Shown here in pieces: positions 50,398 through 57,592 of a stretch of 57,592 nucleotides of DNA. Positions within the stretch are counted from its first letter, which is position 1. Every line of letters starts with the position of its first letter. This DNA comes from Saccharicrinis sp. UBA6048 (lineage in GTDB: Bacteria; Bacteroidota; Bacteroidia; Bacteroidales; Marinilabiliaceae). A program made the translations under genes and the position numbers. The DNA lies in the NCBI GenBank assembly GCA_002429115.1, contig DIYS01000111.1, positions 1 to 57,592 on the forward strand, in the 5' to 3' direction. The notes beneath the pieces were generated by a model. It worked only from the letters and a program-made list of their open reading frames with translations. It had not been told where the DNA came from and ran no database searches.

Positions 50398-53211
50398 ATG
50401 AAGCATTTATTATTACTGTTAGTTGCTTGCCTTTTTATAGGTAGCACTACCCAGGCACAGTTTGACTTAAACTCTGCTGTACCGGTTGATCCAGAGATCA
50501 GAACCGGTGTTTTAGACAACGGACTAACTTATTACATCCGTCACAACCAAGAACCAAAAGAAAGAGCCAGCTTCTACATCATTCAGAATGTAGGTGGTAT
50601 CCTTGAGGATGATTCACAAGATGGTCTTGCTCACTTCCTTGAGCACATGGCTTTCAACGGAACCAAGCATTTTCCTGGTAAAGGAGTTATCTCTTCATTA
50701 GAGAAGCACGGTATCGCATTTGGTCGTAACATCAATGCATACACAGCGCAAGATGAGACTGTTTACAACATCTCTAATGTACCAGTTGCTCCTAATGGAT
50801 TAATGGATACCTGTTTGTTGATCTTACACGACTGGTCGAACTACCTTGCATTGGAAGAGCCGGAAATTGACGCAGAACGCGGTGTAATTTCAGAAGAATG
50901 GCGTACTCGTCGTGATGCTAGCTTTAGAACACGTGCGAAAGTAATGCCTGCATTCCTTAACAATTCTAAGTACGGAGAGCGTGACGTAATTGGTGAGCTT
51001 GATGTAATTAAAGGATTTGAATACGATGAATTACGTCGTTTCTACCACGACTGGTACCGCACAGACCTACAGGCAATCGCTGTAGTTGGTGATTTTGATG
51101 CTGCTGAGATGGAGCAAAAGGTCATTAAATTATTCTCTAAGATTCCTGCTGTTGAGAATCCTAAAGAGCGCTACCTGGTACATGTTGAGCCACGAGCTGA
51201 AACAACATTTGCTTTAGCACTTGATAAAGAAGCTCAACAATCAGCAGTTGCAATGTATGTACGTCATGAAGCAACACCTGCTGCTGACAAAAACCACAAC
51301 ACTTTGAAGAATGGTTACATGCAGAGCTTGATCAAAGGAATGATCGCTAACCGCATTAACGAACTTCTTCAAAAAGGTAACCCTCCATTTATTAATGGAT
51401 CGGTTGGATTCTCTGCTTACCCACGCACAGTAGAGTCATTAAGCATTAACGCAACAGCTAAAGAAAACGAAGAAGCGAAAGCATTTGAGGCCATCTTAAC
51501 AGAGGTTGAGCGTGTGAAGCGTCATGGTTTTACTGAAGGTGAACTTCAGCGTGCCAAAGCTCAAATGCTAATGGGCTTTGAAAACTACTATAAGCAACGT
51601 GATAAAATTGACCACGATTCTTACTGTAAAGGTATCGCTAAGTTGTATCTTGAAAATGTACCAATGGCTGGTATCGAGTATGAATACAAATTTGCAAAGA
51701 CAGTTATTCCTGCAATTACAACTGAAGAGTTAAAAGCTTATTTCAACTCGATGTATACAAAGGAAAACAGAGTTGTAGTTGTTACAGGTCCTGAAAGAGA
51801 AGATATCAAGCACTTGAACCAGGAAGAAGCATTTGCTATTATTGCAAAAGTTGAAAACAACACTAATATTGCTGCTTACGTTGATGAGGCTGTTAGCTCA
51901 TCATTGGTTGAAAGCTTACCAGTAGAAGGTAAAGTAGTTTCAGAACGTGCATTACCTGAATTTGACGCTGTTGAGTGGACATTAAACAACAATACCAAAG
52001 TAGTATACCGCTACGCTAACTACAACAAAGATCAGGTAGCAATGAGCAGTTACAGTAAAGGTGGTTCATCATTATATGAGGTAGCTGACCTTCCAACTGT
52101 TAACATGACAGGTGACTTTGTATCTGCATTTGGTATTGGTAATTATGATGCAATTGCACTTCAGAAAGCCTTGACTGGTAAAAAAGCCAACGTTGGATTC
52201 AAAATCGGTGGTCTTTCTGAATCAATTAGCGGTAGCTGTCGCACAGCTGACTTTGAAACGATGATGCAGTTGGCTTACCTGCGTTTCGAACAGCCTCGTT
52301 TTGATGAAGAAGCATTCAACGCATTAATGGCACGTTACTTACCATATGTTGCTAACATGGGTAGCGATCCTAAAAAGATCATGGGTGATAGCATCAACAA
52401 GATTCGTACGAACAACCACGAGCGTAACCTTATTTTCGGAACTGATTTCCTTAAGCAGGTGTCGTTTGACCGTATGAAGGAAGTTTATAAGGAGCGTTTT
52501 AACAATGCTGCTGACTTTACATTCTTCATTGTAGGTGACATCGAGAAAGATGTGGCTAAAGCAATGGCTGCTAAATACCTGGGTGCTATTTCTTCTAACG
52601 ACGAAAGAGAAAACTGGAGAGACAACAATGTAAATGGTCCTGAAGGCTTTACTCAAAGAACCATTCCGGTAAAATTAGCTGAGCCAAAAGCCACAGTTCA
52701 GATTTTCTACGATAACGAATTGGACTACACACCAGAAAACCGTATTGGTATGTCATTTATCCAATCAGTATTGACACTTCGTTATACAGAAAGCATCCGT
52801 GAGAAAGAAGGTGGAACATATGGTGTTGGTGTTCGCGCATCAACTAACAAAAACCCTAAATCGGAAGGTAATGTATCAATTCAGTTCGACTGTGATCCTG
52901 ATCGTGCTAATGACTTGATTCCATTGGTATATGCTGAGATCGAGAATATGATTAAAATGGGTGCTTCGCAAGAAGATATTGACAAAACCCGTATGAACTT
53001 CTTAAAAGGTCGTGCAGAAAGTAAAGAGCAGAACAGCTACTGGATGAACAACATTTATGGCTATTATGTAGATGGTGTTAACATGAATTTAGCTGAGAAC
53101 TATGAAGATGTAATTGAAAACATGTCAGCAAAAGAAATTAAGAAGCTGGCTAAGAAATTCTTCAAGAAAGCGGATAAGATTGAAGTGGTATTTGTTCCTC
53201 AAGAGAACTAA
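50398..53211 (+). CDS. M16 family zinc metallopeptidase (insulinase/pitrilysin type)
   Basis: 937 residues with a signal peptide (MKHLLLLLVACLFIGSTTQA). The inverted zinc motif HFLEH is at residues 79-83, and the third zinc ligand Glu is in DAERGVISEEWRTRRD. A second M16 domain half follows (about 520-937) with REKEGGTYGVGVRASTNKNP, the substrate-clamp block typical of the C-terminal half. It degrades peptides in the periplasm or at the surface. Codons are biased like those of the 38660 lipoprotein, hinting at high expression. It has its own leader of almost 300 bases and a strong terminator. Confidence 0.95.
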   Translation: MKHLLLLLVACLFIGSTTQAQFDLNSAVPVDPEIRTGVLDNGLTYYIRHNQEPKERASFYIIQNVGGILEDDSQDGLAHFLEHMAFNGTKHFPGKGVISSLEKHGIAFGRNINAYTAQDETVYNISNVPVAPNGLMDTCLLILHDWSNYLALEEPEIDAERGVISEEWRTRRDASFRTRAKVMPAFLNNSKYGERDVIGELDVIKGFEYDELRRFYHDWYRTDLQAIAVVGDFDAAEMEQKVIKLFSKIPAVENPKERYLVHVEPRAETTFALALDKEAQQSAVAMYVRHEATPAADKNHNTLKNGYMQSLIKGMIANRINELLQKGNPPFINGSVGFSAYPRTVESLSINATAKENEEAKAFEAILTEVERVKRHGFTEGELQRAKAQMLMGFENYYKQRDKIDHDSYCKGIAKLYLENVPMAGIEYEYKFAKTVIPAITTEELKAYFNSMYTKENRVVVVTGPEREDIKHLNQEEAFAIIAKVENNTNIAAYVDEAVSSSLVESLPVEGKVVSERALPEFDAVEWTLNNNTKVVYRYANYNKDQVAMSSYSKGGSSLYEVADLPTVNMTGDFVSAFGIGNYDAIALQKALTGKKANVGFKIGGLSESISGSCRTADFETMMQLAYLRFEQPRFDEEAFNALMARYLPYVANMGSDPKKIMGDSINKIRTNNHERNLIFGTDFLKQVSFDRMKEVYKERFNNAADFTFFIVGDIEKDVAKAMAAKYLGAISSNDERENWRDNNVNGPEGFTQRTIPVKLAEPKATVQIFYDNELDYTPENRIGMSFIQSVLTLRYTESIREKEGGTYGVGVRASTNKNPKSEGNVSIQFDCDPDRANDLIPLVYAEIENMIKMGASQEDIDKTRMNFLKGRAESKEQNSYWMNNIYGYYVDGVNMNLAENYEDVIENMSAKEIKKLAKKFFKKADKIEVVFVPQEN

Positions 53212-53231
53212 TCCATAAAAACCATAATAAG

Positions 53232-53258
53232 AAGGGCAGCCAATTGGCTGCCTTTTTT
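53232..53258 (+). terminator. Terminator of M16 gene
   Basis: Stem GGCAGCC / GGCTGCC with loop AATT and a T6 run, 21 bases past the stop. Confidence 0.9.
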
Positions 53259-53285
53259 ATTTTCTAACAGTAGCCTTCTAATAAT

Positions 53286-53825
53286 TTATCGCTTCCGCTG
53301 ATAACGAATCTGAGGAATTTTATCCAGATATACCTTAGATGATACAAATTCAAAATTGAGCGGCACCTCTAAATCTCCAAACAACGATGAACCACCTCCC
53401 AGCAACACAGGAATGGTTGTGATGATCAAATCATCGATCAAATCTTCTTTCAAAAAGCTTTGAATGGTCGTTCCTCCATCAATGTATAAGTTGTTAAAGC
53501 CTTTACTGTGTATATGTGCTAAAACGTCTTTTATACTTCCAGTGACCAGCTCTGCATGTTTGGTATATTCTTCGGGTATCTGTTTTAAGGTTCGGCTCAA
53601 CACAAATACAGGCTTTGTATAAGGCCACGGACAATCAAATGCGCATACAGTTTCGAAGGTGGTTCGTCCCATCACAATGGCATCCACCTCATCCATAAAT
53701 GGCATGTAGCCCATATCCACCTGATCAGGATTAGGCACACTGTGTAACCAATCCAAGCCGCCATTTTTATCGGCGATATAACCGTCAAGGCTTGTCGCAA
53801 TAAATACTTTATTTCTCTTATCCAT
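53286..53825 (-). CDS. RibD C-terminal/dihydrofolate reductase-like protein
   Basis: 179 residues from ATG at 53825 (a TTG at 53828 precedes it). N-terminal MDKRNKVFIATSLDGYIADKNGGLDWL and central VDAIVMGRTTFETV match the RibD_C/DHFR-like family; GFNNLYIDGGTTIQSFLKEDLIDDLIITTIPVLLGGGSSLF is the C-terminal nucleotide-binding block. Such proteins bind NADPH and reduce pterin- or flavin-like compounds, but most stand-alone members are uncharacterised and are not true folate reductases. It is convergent with the M16 gene. Confidence 0.9.
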   Translation of the reverse strand: MDKRNKVFIATSLDGYIADKNGGLDWLHSVPNPDQVDMGYMPFMDEVDAIVMGRTTFETVCAFDCPWPYTKPVFVLSRTLKQIPEEYTKHAELVTGSIKDVLAHIHSKGFNNLYIDGGTTIQSFLKEDLIDDLIITTIPVLLGGGSSLFGDLEVPLNFEFVSSKVYLDKIPQIRYQRKR

Positions 53826-53930
53826 CAATTAGTAATTTAATATTAGTCAGTAGTTAACCCAAGTGCTACCACACGTATGGCTCTCACACGAGTCTTAATA
53901 TAATTCTTTATAGCTATACATGGCAACGAT

Positions 53931-53970
53931 CACAAAGAAAAACTTAGTGTTCTTCGGACTTAGTGGTGAC
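53931..53970 (-). repeat. Third CCACTAAG/CACTAAG-type repeat
   Basis: On the minus strand GTCACCACTAAGTCC, then AACACTAAG and TTTCTTTGTG: the same word family that brackets the GxxExxY gene at 25.5 and 26.1 kb. Confidence 0.5.
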
Positions 53971-54031
53971 TTACACATCCGTATGTTTCGTAAGTGTTCT
54001 GAATTCAAGGTATTAAGTCGAACTTAGAATA

Positions 54032-55141
54032 TTATCGTGCCCAGGCATGCCCCATAACAATATAGAATCCAAAATCATCATTGCTCCAGGCCAGATCTAC
54101 TCCTCCGCTTAGTCCAAATACACGGGCTAAGAGGTAGCGAAAACCTGTACCTATGGAGTTGACCGATTGATCGGTATTCAGGAACCCTTTATCCAATGGT
54201 GATGTGATGCCGATGCCGCTAAAGCCCAGCACTGCCCATCGTCGGGTAATGTTGTAATTAAGCTGAACCTCCATCAGCCGGGTTGTATTCCCTTGATACT
54301 TTGCGGCTGGTACACCGCGCATATTTACACCCGGTAGTGCCCAGAAAGGTGTATTCTCGCTGGCGTATTGCATTTCAAAACGCGCCCCAAAAGTGGCTTT
54401 GTCGCTGATACTGCCAAAAGCCAGCAGACTGCCGTACAGGCGTCCATAGAAGTCATCCCCTCCCATCCATTCGTCGCTGTAGGTACCACGCAATTCGGCA
54501 TAAATGCCTTTGGTGGGTGAAAATACATTATTGCGACTGTCATAGTCAAGCATTAGGGATAGCTCACTCAAAGTGGAATTAAAAGTTTGTCCTTCATACT
54601 CGGGTAAATCAATGGGTAGATCAAGAGTATTCGTGCCATCGTACATAAAATAGCGCATCCCAACAAACAGGTTCGTGGTTTTGATCCGCCATTTTAGCTG
54701 CTGCAGTAGCATCCATGAATCAAGGTTCATTTCAACAGGTGCAGGCAATACGCCATTGGGACCATAATAATCGTAATTGATATAGCCTTTGGCCAAAGCA
54801 CCCATATATCGTATTCGATCCTGTTTCCAATACCCCAGGTGAAACACACCGCCAAACCAGGTACCATTCTCGGTTAATCCGCCAAAGCCACTGGTGATAT
54901 CAGGAATATTGCCCCGCTCCATTATGGAACTATGGAAATAGGCCAATGCCACACCTCCCCCATAGCCAATGGCCGGCTCTGTTAATATAATTGGTACGGG
55001 CAGCAGGCCTTTCATCTCGGTAAGGTAACGACTCATATCAAAGGCATTATCCAGTGTGTCCTTAAAAGCCGGGCGTTTGTTTTGTGAAAATGCAGATAGG
55101 CTAAGAGTAATCAACAGTAGAAATAGAACTTGTTTTCTCAT
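54032..55141 (-). CDS. BamA/TamA-like surface antigen barrel protein
   Basis: 369 residues from ATG at 55141 (MRKQVLFLLLITLSLSAFSQ signal peptide; an ATG 13 codons earlier is less suitable). It has no POTRA domains; the mature part is a predicted 16-strand barrel of the Omp85/D15 type (SLMLDYDSRNNVFSPTKGIYAELRGTY, VNMRGVPAAKYQGNTTRLMEVQLNYNI, GTGFRYLLARVFGLSGGVDLAWS), ending in HAWAR. FRG-like RGVPA matches the loop-6 VRGF/Y region only loosely. Short Omp85 proteins of this kind are frequent in Bacteroidota, with unknown clients. Single gene on the minus strand. Confidence 0.85.
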   Translation of the reverse strand: MRKQVLFLLLITLSLSAFSQNKRPAFKDTLDNAFDMSRYLTEMKGLLPVPIILTEPAIGYGGGVALAYFHSSIMERGNIPDITSGFGGLTENGTWFGGVFHLGYWKQDRIRYMGALAKGYINYDYYGPNGVLPAPVEMNLDSWMLLQQLKWRIKTTNLFVGMRYFMYDGTNTLDLPIDLPEYEGQTFNSTLSELSLMLDYDSRNNVFSPTKGIYAELRGTYSDEWMGGDDFYGRLYGSLLAFGSISDKATFGARFEMQYASENTPFWALPGVNMRGVPAAKYQGNTTRLMEVQLNYNITRRWAVLGFSGIGITSPLDKGFLNTDQSVNSIGTGFRYLLARVFGLSGGVDLAWSNDDFGFYIVMGHAWAR

Positions 55142-55265
55142 GATGTACGATCTGGTTTGGTTTGTTTTAAAAACGGTCAAACCAATATAATGTTTTATTC
55201 AAAGAATGTCAGGTTTTGAATATATTATAAGCTTATTTTATCAGGCAGGTTACGACAAAAGGTAC

Positions 55266-55381
55266 GCCTGGAATGAATCACGTATCGGTCTTTCAGACCT
55301 CCATCCAATATTTGTGATAAAGACAGGCCTTATTTCACTTCGTTCAAACGACCTATCCTGATACGAATTTGCCCTTCAGGC
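55266..55381. repeat. Imperfect palindromic element, about 115 bases
   Basis: Ends GCCTG and CAGGC; internal CGTATC (55281-55286) faces GATACG (55360-55365); a GGTCT-TTC-AGACC hairpin lies at 55287-55299 and GCCCTTCAGGC at the right end. REP-like layout, no ORF. Confidence 0.5.
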
Positions 55382-55453
55382 AATATTTAGAACATGAGTA
55401 AAGCCACAACGGGAATACCCGAGAATTATAACTGCCTGCATTTGAGAAACTGG

Positions 55454-55487
55454 TTGAAAACTGCAATGCATGTTCAGCCAATTGCAA
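55454..55487 (-). repeat. Hairpin-forming repeat, copy 1 (cassette-end candidate)
   Basis: TTGAAAACTGCAAT, 12 bases including GTTC, then AATTGCAA. TGCAAT and ATTGCA can pair. The outer 14 and 8 bases are identical to copy 2 at 56976-57010. It lies just past the stop of the VOC-lipoprotein gene (minus strand). Confidence 0.6.
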
Positions 55488-55505
55488 TCAGCTAAGTATT
55501 CTAAC

Positions 55506-56057
55506 CTACTCAAGCAAGTTCAATTGCCAGGAAACACCAAACTTATCTTCAACGAAACCAAACTTTTTACTGAACCCATAATTATCTAATGGCATAAATA
55601 CTTTTCCGCCTTCCGATAGTTTTTCAAATACGCTATCAATTCGCTCTTCTGTGTTAAGTTCCACATAGATTGAAATGGCTGGTGTAAACGACCATTCGTG
55701 CTTTATATAGCTGTCGCTGCAAATAAACGGACTTCCGTTTAATAAAAACCGAGCCATTTTGATCGTGCCCGCTTTTCCCGGCTCACCTTCCTGATAGCGT
55801 TGTATTTCTATTACTTCTGAATTATCGAACAGGTCAACATAGAAAGTCATGGCCTCTTCGGCATTTGCTTCCTGAAAAGTTAAAAAGCTTGCTACTTGAC
55901 TATTGCCGCCTGACTTATTTTGATCGATGGCATTTAAAAGGCTATCCATTTCCTGCTGCTTTTGGTGTAACGCTTCCCTTAATTTCTCTTCGGTTCTGGT
56001 GTTTGCACAACTCATCAATACAATTCCCAGAATCGTTAATGTGATTAATTGTCTCAT
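55506..56057 (-). CDS. Lipoprotein with PhnB-like VOC domain
   Basis: 183 residues. The N-terminus is a lipoprotein signal (MRQLITLTILGIVLMSCAN) followed by a short coiled coil (KLREALHQKQQEMDSLLNAI), then a VOC/PhnB-type domain (ASFLTFQEANAEEAMTFYVDLFDNSEVIEIQRYQ, FICSDSYIKHEWSFTPAISIYVEL, FGFVEDKFGVSWQLN). PhnB-like proteins (also labelled 3-demethylubiquinone-9 methyltransferase-like) are normally cytosolic; a membrane-tethered version is unusual. It lies 9 bases after another VOC gene, so the two form an operon. Substrate unknown. Confidence 0.85.
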   Translation of the reverse strand: MRQLITLTILGIVLMSCANTRTEEKLREALHQKQQEMDSLLNAIDQNKSGGNSQVASFLTFQEANAEEAMTFYVDLFDNSEVIEIQRYQEGEPGKAGTIKMARFLLNGSPFICSDSYIKHEWSFTPAISIYVELNTEERIDSVFEKLSEGGKVFMPLDNYGFSKKFGFVEDKFGVSWQLNLLE

Positions 56058-56066
56058 AATTGATCG

Positions 56067-56462
56067 TTATAAAATTTCTACAATTTGTATGTGATTACCA
56101 CAGGTATCATCAAAAACGGCCAATTTTGACGTGCCCATTTCCATTGGTTTCACACTAAAAACAACGCCTAGTTTTGTTAATCGCTCATACTCTTTTTCAA
56201 CATCCGCAACATCGAACTGCGTATAAGGCAAACCAGCATCAAAAAGGGCTTTTTGATAGGTTCTGGCCGGTTCAAAATCTTTTGGTGAAGGCTCTAATAA
56301 TAGCTCAGGACCATCTTGCTCCTCGCCCGCAACCAATGTTAACCACCGATTGCCATCGCCAACAGGAATATCAATTTTCTTTACAAAGTTTAGCTTCTCT
56401 GTATAAAATTCAAGCGCCTTGTCCTGATTATCTACAGGAATACTTACAAGTTTAATTTTCAT
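56067..56462 (-). CDS. VOC family protein (glyoxalase/bleomycin-resistance type)
   Basis: 131 residues from ATG at 56462 (MKIKLVSIPVDNQDKALEFY); the longer frame to 56513 adds an improbable leader. The beta-alpha-beta-beta-beta units typical of VOC proteins are seen (VSIPVDNQDKALEFYTEKLNF; YTQFDVADVEKEYERLTKLGV; LAVFDDTCGNHIQIVEI). The Glu-equivalent and Gln/His metal-ligand positions (HIQIVE) are present. It may bind a small electrophile or antibiotic. It sits between the AraC gene and the lipoprotein VOC gene, inside the repeat-bracketed segment. Confidence 0.92.
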   Translation of the reverse strand: MKIKLVSIPVDNQDKALEFYTEKLNFVKKIDIPVGDGNRWLTLVAGEEQDGPELLLEPSPKDFEPARTYQKALFDAGLPYTQFDVADVEKEYERLTKLGVVFSVKPMEMGTSKLAVFDDTCGNHIQIVEIL

Positions 56463-56519
56463 ATACAGTTGTTTAATGTGATTGACAATGCAAAGATTTA
56501 AATTATAAATCAATCAAAT

Positions 56520-56900
56520 TTATCGAAAATTGCTCTTTTGATAGGCCCTTGGTGAAAATCCGGTTTTTCTTTTGAATAAGGTACTGAATGAGCTTAAACT
56601 CTCAAACCCGACCTCGTAACACGCTTCTGAAATGGATAATCCGTTTTTGATATATACTTTGGCTTTTTCAATTCGCTTATCAATCAGGTATTGATTGGGC
56701 GTTTGACCGTAGTATCTTTTAAACAGCCTTAACAAGTGGTATTTCGACACAAATCGAATACGAGAAAAGAGGTCTAGATTCAAGTTCTCCTTAAAGTTAT
56801 TGTTGATATAATTCCTTAAGCCAATAACAGTATCGAGCTGCCATTGGTTGGAATAACAATCGTCTTTAATTCGTAATATCTCTTTCTTATAAAGATTCAT
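56520..56900 (-). CDS. AraC-family DNA-binding protein (short)
   Basis: 126 residues consisting almost only of the AraC/XylS DNA-binding domain with two helix-turn-helix motifs (LNLDLFSRIRFVSKYHLLRLFKRYYGQTPNQYL and ISEACYEVGFESLSSFSTLFKRKTGFSPRAYQ). There is no effector-binding domain; the first 20 residues (MNLYKKEILRIKDDCYSNQW) are a short helical leader. It is 57 bases upstream of the VOC genes and reads the same way, so it probably regulates them. Single-domain AraC proteins resemble MarA/SoxS; the inducer is unknown. Confidence 0.92.
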   Translation of the reverse strand: MNLYKKEILRIKDDCYSNQWQLDTVIGLRNYINNNFKENLNLDLFSRIRFVSKYHLLRLFKRYYGQTPNQYLIDKRIEKAKVYIKNGLSISEACYEVGFESLSSFSTLFKRKTGFSPRAYQKSNFR

Positions 56901-56975
56901 TTAGCTGTTTGTTGCCAGTACTTTTTTATTCCTTCTACTTAGCTAAGTTAGCAACATCAATTTAATTAGTTGTAT

Positions 56976-57017
56976 TTGAAAACTGCAATGTTAGTTCGAC
57001 GTAATTGCAAGTTAGGC
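56976..57017 (-). repeat. Hairpin-forming repeat, copy 2 (cassette-end candidate)
   Basis: TTGAAAACTGCAAT, 13 bases including GTTCGAC, AATTGCAA, then GTTAGGC. The last seven bases match the GTTRRRY core of integron attC sites. It lies just past the stop of the minus-strand gene at 57030. A matching second core is not evident. Confidence 0.6.
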
Positions 57018-57029
57018 CGAGCTGTAGAT

Positions 57030-57592
57030 TTAGTTATTATTCAACGTTCCACTATTATCTTTTAGTTCTTGTTTAAACTGTTGATAGTTTTTAAAATCTT
57101 CTTCACTCATAGTTATTCTATGACGTTCTAAATCAACTTTCTCTTTTAGCTCTTCATCATCCGGATTACTAATGGATTGTTCATATAGCTCAATAAATTC
57201 CGGATGATCACTGAATTGTATTTTAATCCTTACGATTTCAGGAACTACCAGCAGTATTATTGCAAGACCCACCAACAACAAACCACGTTTAATTATATTT
57301 CTATATAAATCTCTAAAGTTTGTATTTAGAATTAAAATCAACAGAACAATTGAGGTCGAAGCCAAACCTACTGATAGGTTTACAATTGAGCCTGGTAAAT
57401 GAAGAAGTCTAAAAGCAATTCCTGTGCATAGTATTGAAAGAGAAATTCCTCCTGCAACAACTATTGATTTGAAACCTTTTTTTCCATCACTTAAAGGTTC
57501 TAATGGAGTGCTCTTATATTTTAGATTAAATATTGAATAGCCCCAAAGTGGAAAATACATTATAGCTAATCCTGGAAAAAACGGTCTATACC
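57030..57592 (-). CDS. Four-helix membrane protein, N-terminus outside window
   Basis: The minus-strand frame continues from the stop at 57030 past an ATG at 57560 to the right edge with no stop (upstream codons read YRPFFPGLAI), so the gene is probably truncated by the window. Hydrophobic segments lie at about the ATG region, then VVAGGISLSILCTGIAFRLL, LSVGLASTSIVLLILILN and GLLLVGLAIILLVVPEIV. The FRLLHLPG turn is similar to that of many Bacteroidota GldL-like small membrane proteins. The C-terminus is acidic and helical. Unrecognised; function unknown. A cassette-end-like repeat follows it. Confidence 0.75.
   Translation of the reverse strand, partial: YRPFFPGLAIMYFPLWGYSIFNLKYKSTPLEPLSDGKKGFKSIVVAGGISLSILCTGIAFRLLHLPGSIVNLSVGLASTSIVLLILILNTNFRDLYRNIIKRGLLLVGLAIILLVVPEIVRIKIQFSDHPEFIELYEQSISNPDDEELKEKVDLERHRITMSEEDFKNYQQFKQELKDNSGTLNNN

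Larger units (their letters stand above)
55142..55505. other. Intergenic region with palindromic element and hairpin repeat
   Basis: 364 bases without a credible ORF. It contains an imperfect palindrome at 55266-55381 and the hairpin-forming repeat copy 1 at 55454-55487. Confidence 0.6.

Noticed and set aside
56976..57017. A complete integron attC site
   Set aside because: Only one GTTRRRY-type core (GTTAGGC) is clear; I could not find the matching RYYYAAC partner or an integrase, so I call it only a cassette-end candidate.
1..57592. CRISPR arrays, tRNA or rRNA genes
   Set aside because: Reading both strands I saw no regularly spaced identical repeats of 25-40 bases and no cloverleaf or rRNA-like stretches. 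A covariance-model scan would be needed to exclude them fully.

Overview
The window reads as a chromosome segment of a low-GC Bacteroidota, most likely a marine or sediment member of Bacteroidales/Marinilabiliales. This placement is inference from gene content and signals. The content includes a SusC/SusD pair with an ECF sigma factor and FecR, DUF4369-thioredoxin lipoproteins, GLPGLI, DUF2490, DUF2851 and DUF4136 proteins, a PorE-like OmpA lipoprotein, the purM-prfA-pyrF order, and promoters of the Bacteroidota type (TTTG / TAnnTTTG) with almost no Shine-Dalgarno sequences. I see no rRNA, tRNA, CRISPR array, integrase or transposase gene.

Layout. 1-3 kb: truncated TPR protein (minus), asnA, DUF4136 lipoprotein. 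3.1-15.8 kb: a minus-strand Sus-like locus running ECF sigma, FecR, SusC with STN domain, SusD, two DUF4369-TlpA proteins, a DUF4369-beta-propeller lipoprotein with vicinal cysteine pairs, and a thioredoxin-TPR protein. The later genes are separated by terminators and small repeats. 16-17.8 kb: divergent DUF4382 lipoprotein and GLPGLI protein. 18.2-21.9 kb: a glycyl-radical enzyme that keeps the trans-4-hydroxyproline dehydratase (HypD) active site, plus its radical-SAM activase. 21.9-27.6 kb: MltF-like lytic transglycosylase, PorE-like lipoprotein, GxxExxY protein, small export-type membrane protein, bile-acid/Na+ symporter homologue.

28-38 kb is conserved core: purM-prfA-pyrF, a truncated haemoglobin with unusual expression signals, DUF2851 overlapping a potassium channel, an LPP20-like lipoprotein, rpsO and pnp. 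38.6-43.8 kb: an abundant-looking OmpA/TPR lipoprotein, a 170-bp palindromic MITE-like element, a TrmH-type methyltransferase, sucC without sucD, and arginine deiminase. 43.9-50.1 kb: FAD oxidoreductase, DUF2490 protein, then a tight cytochrome b / Rieske / octahaem-TPR cytochrome unit that looks like a nonstandard quinol-oxidising complex. 50.4-57.6 kb: M16 protease, RibD-like reductase, BamA-like barrel protein, then a minus-strand AraC-VOC-VOC group bracketed by two hairpin-forming direct repeats, and a truncated membrane protein at the edge.

The most notable points are the Rieske/cytochrome b/octahaem unit, the redox-flavoured Sus locus with a CC-motif propeller, the HypD-like enzyme with an N-terminal extension, the repeat-bracketed VOC cassette, and the haemoglobin gene with a sigma70-like promoter and a strong Shine-Dalgarno.
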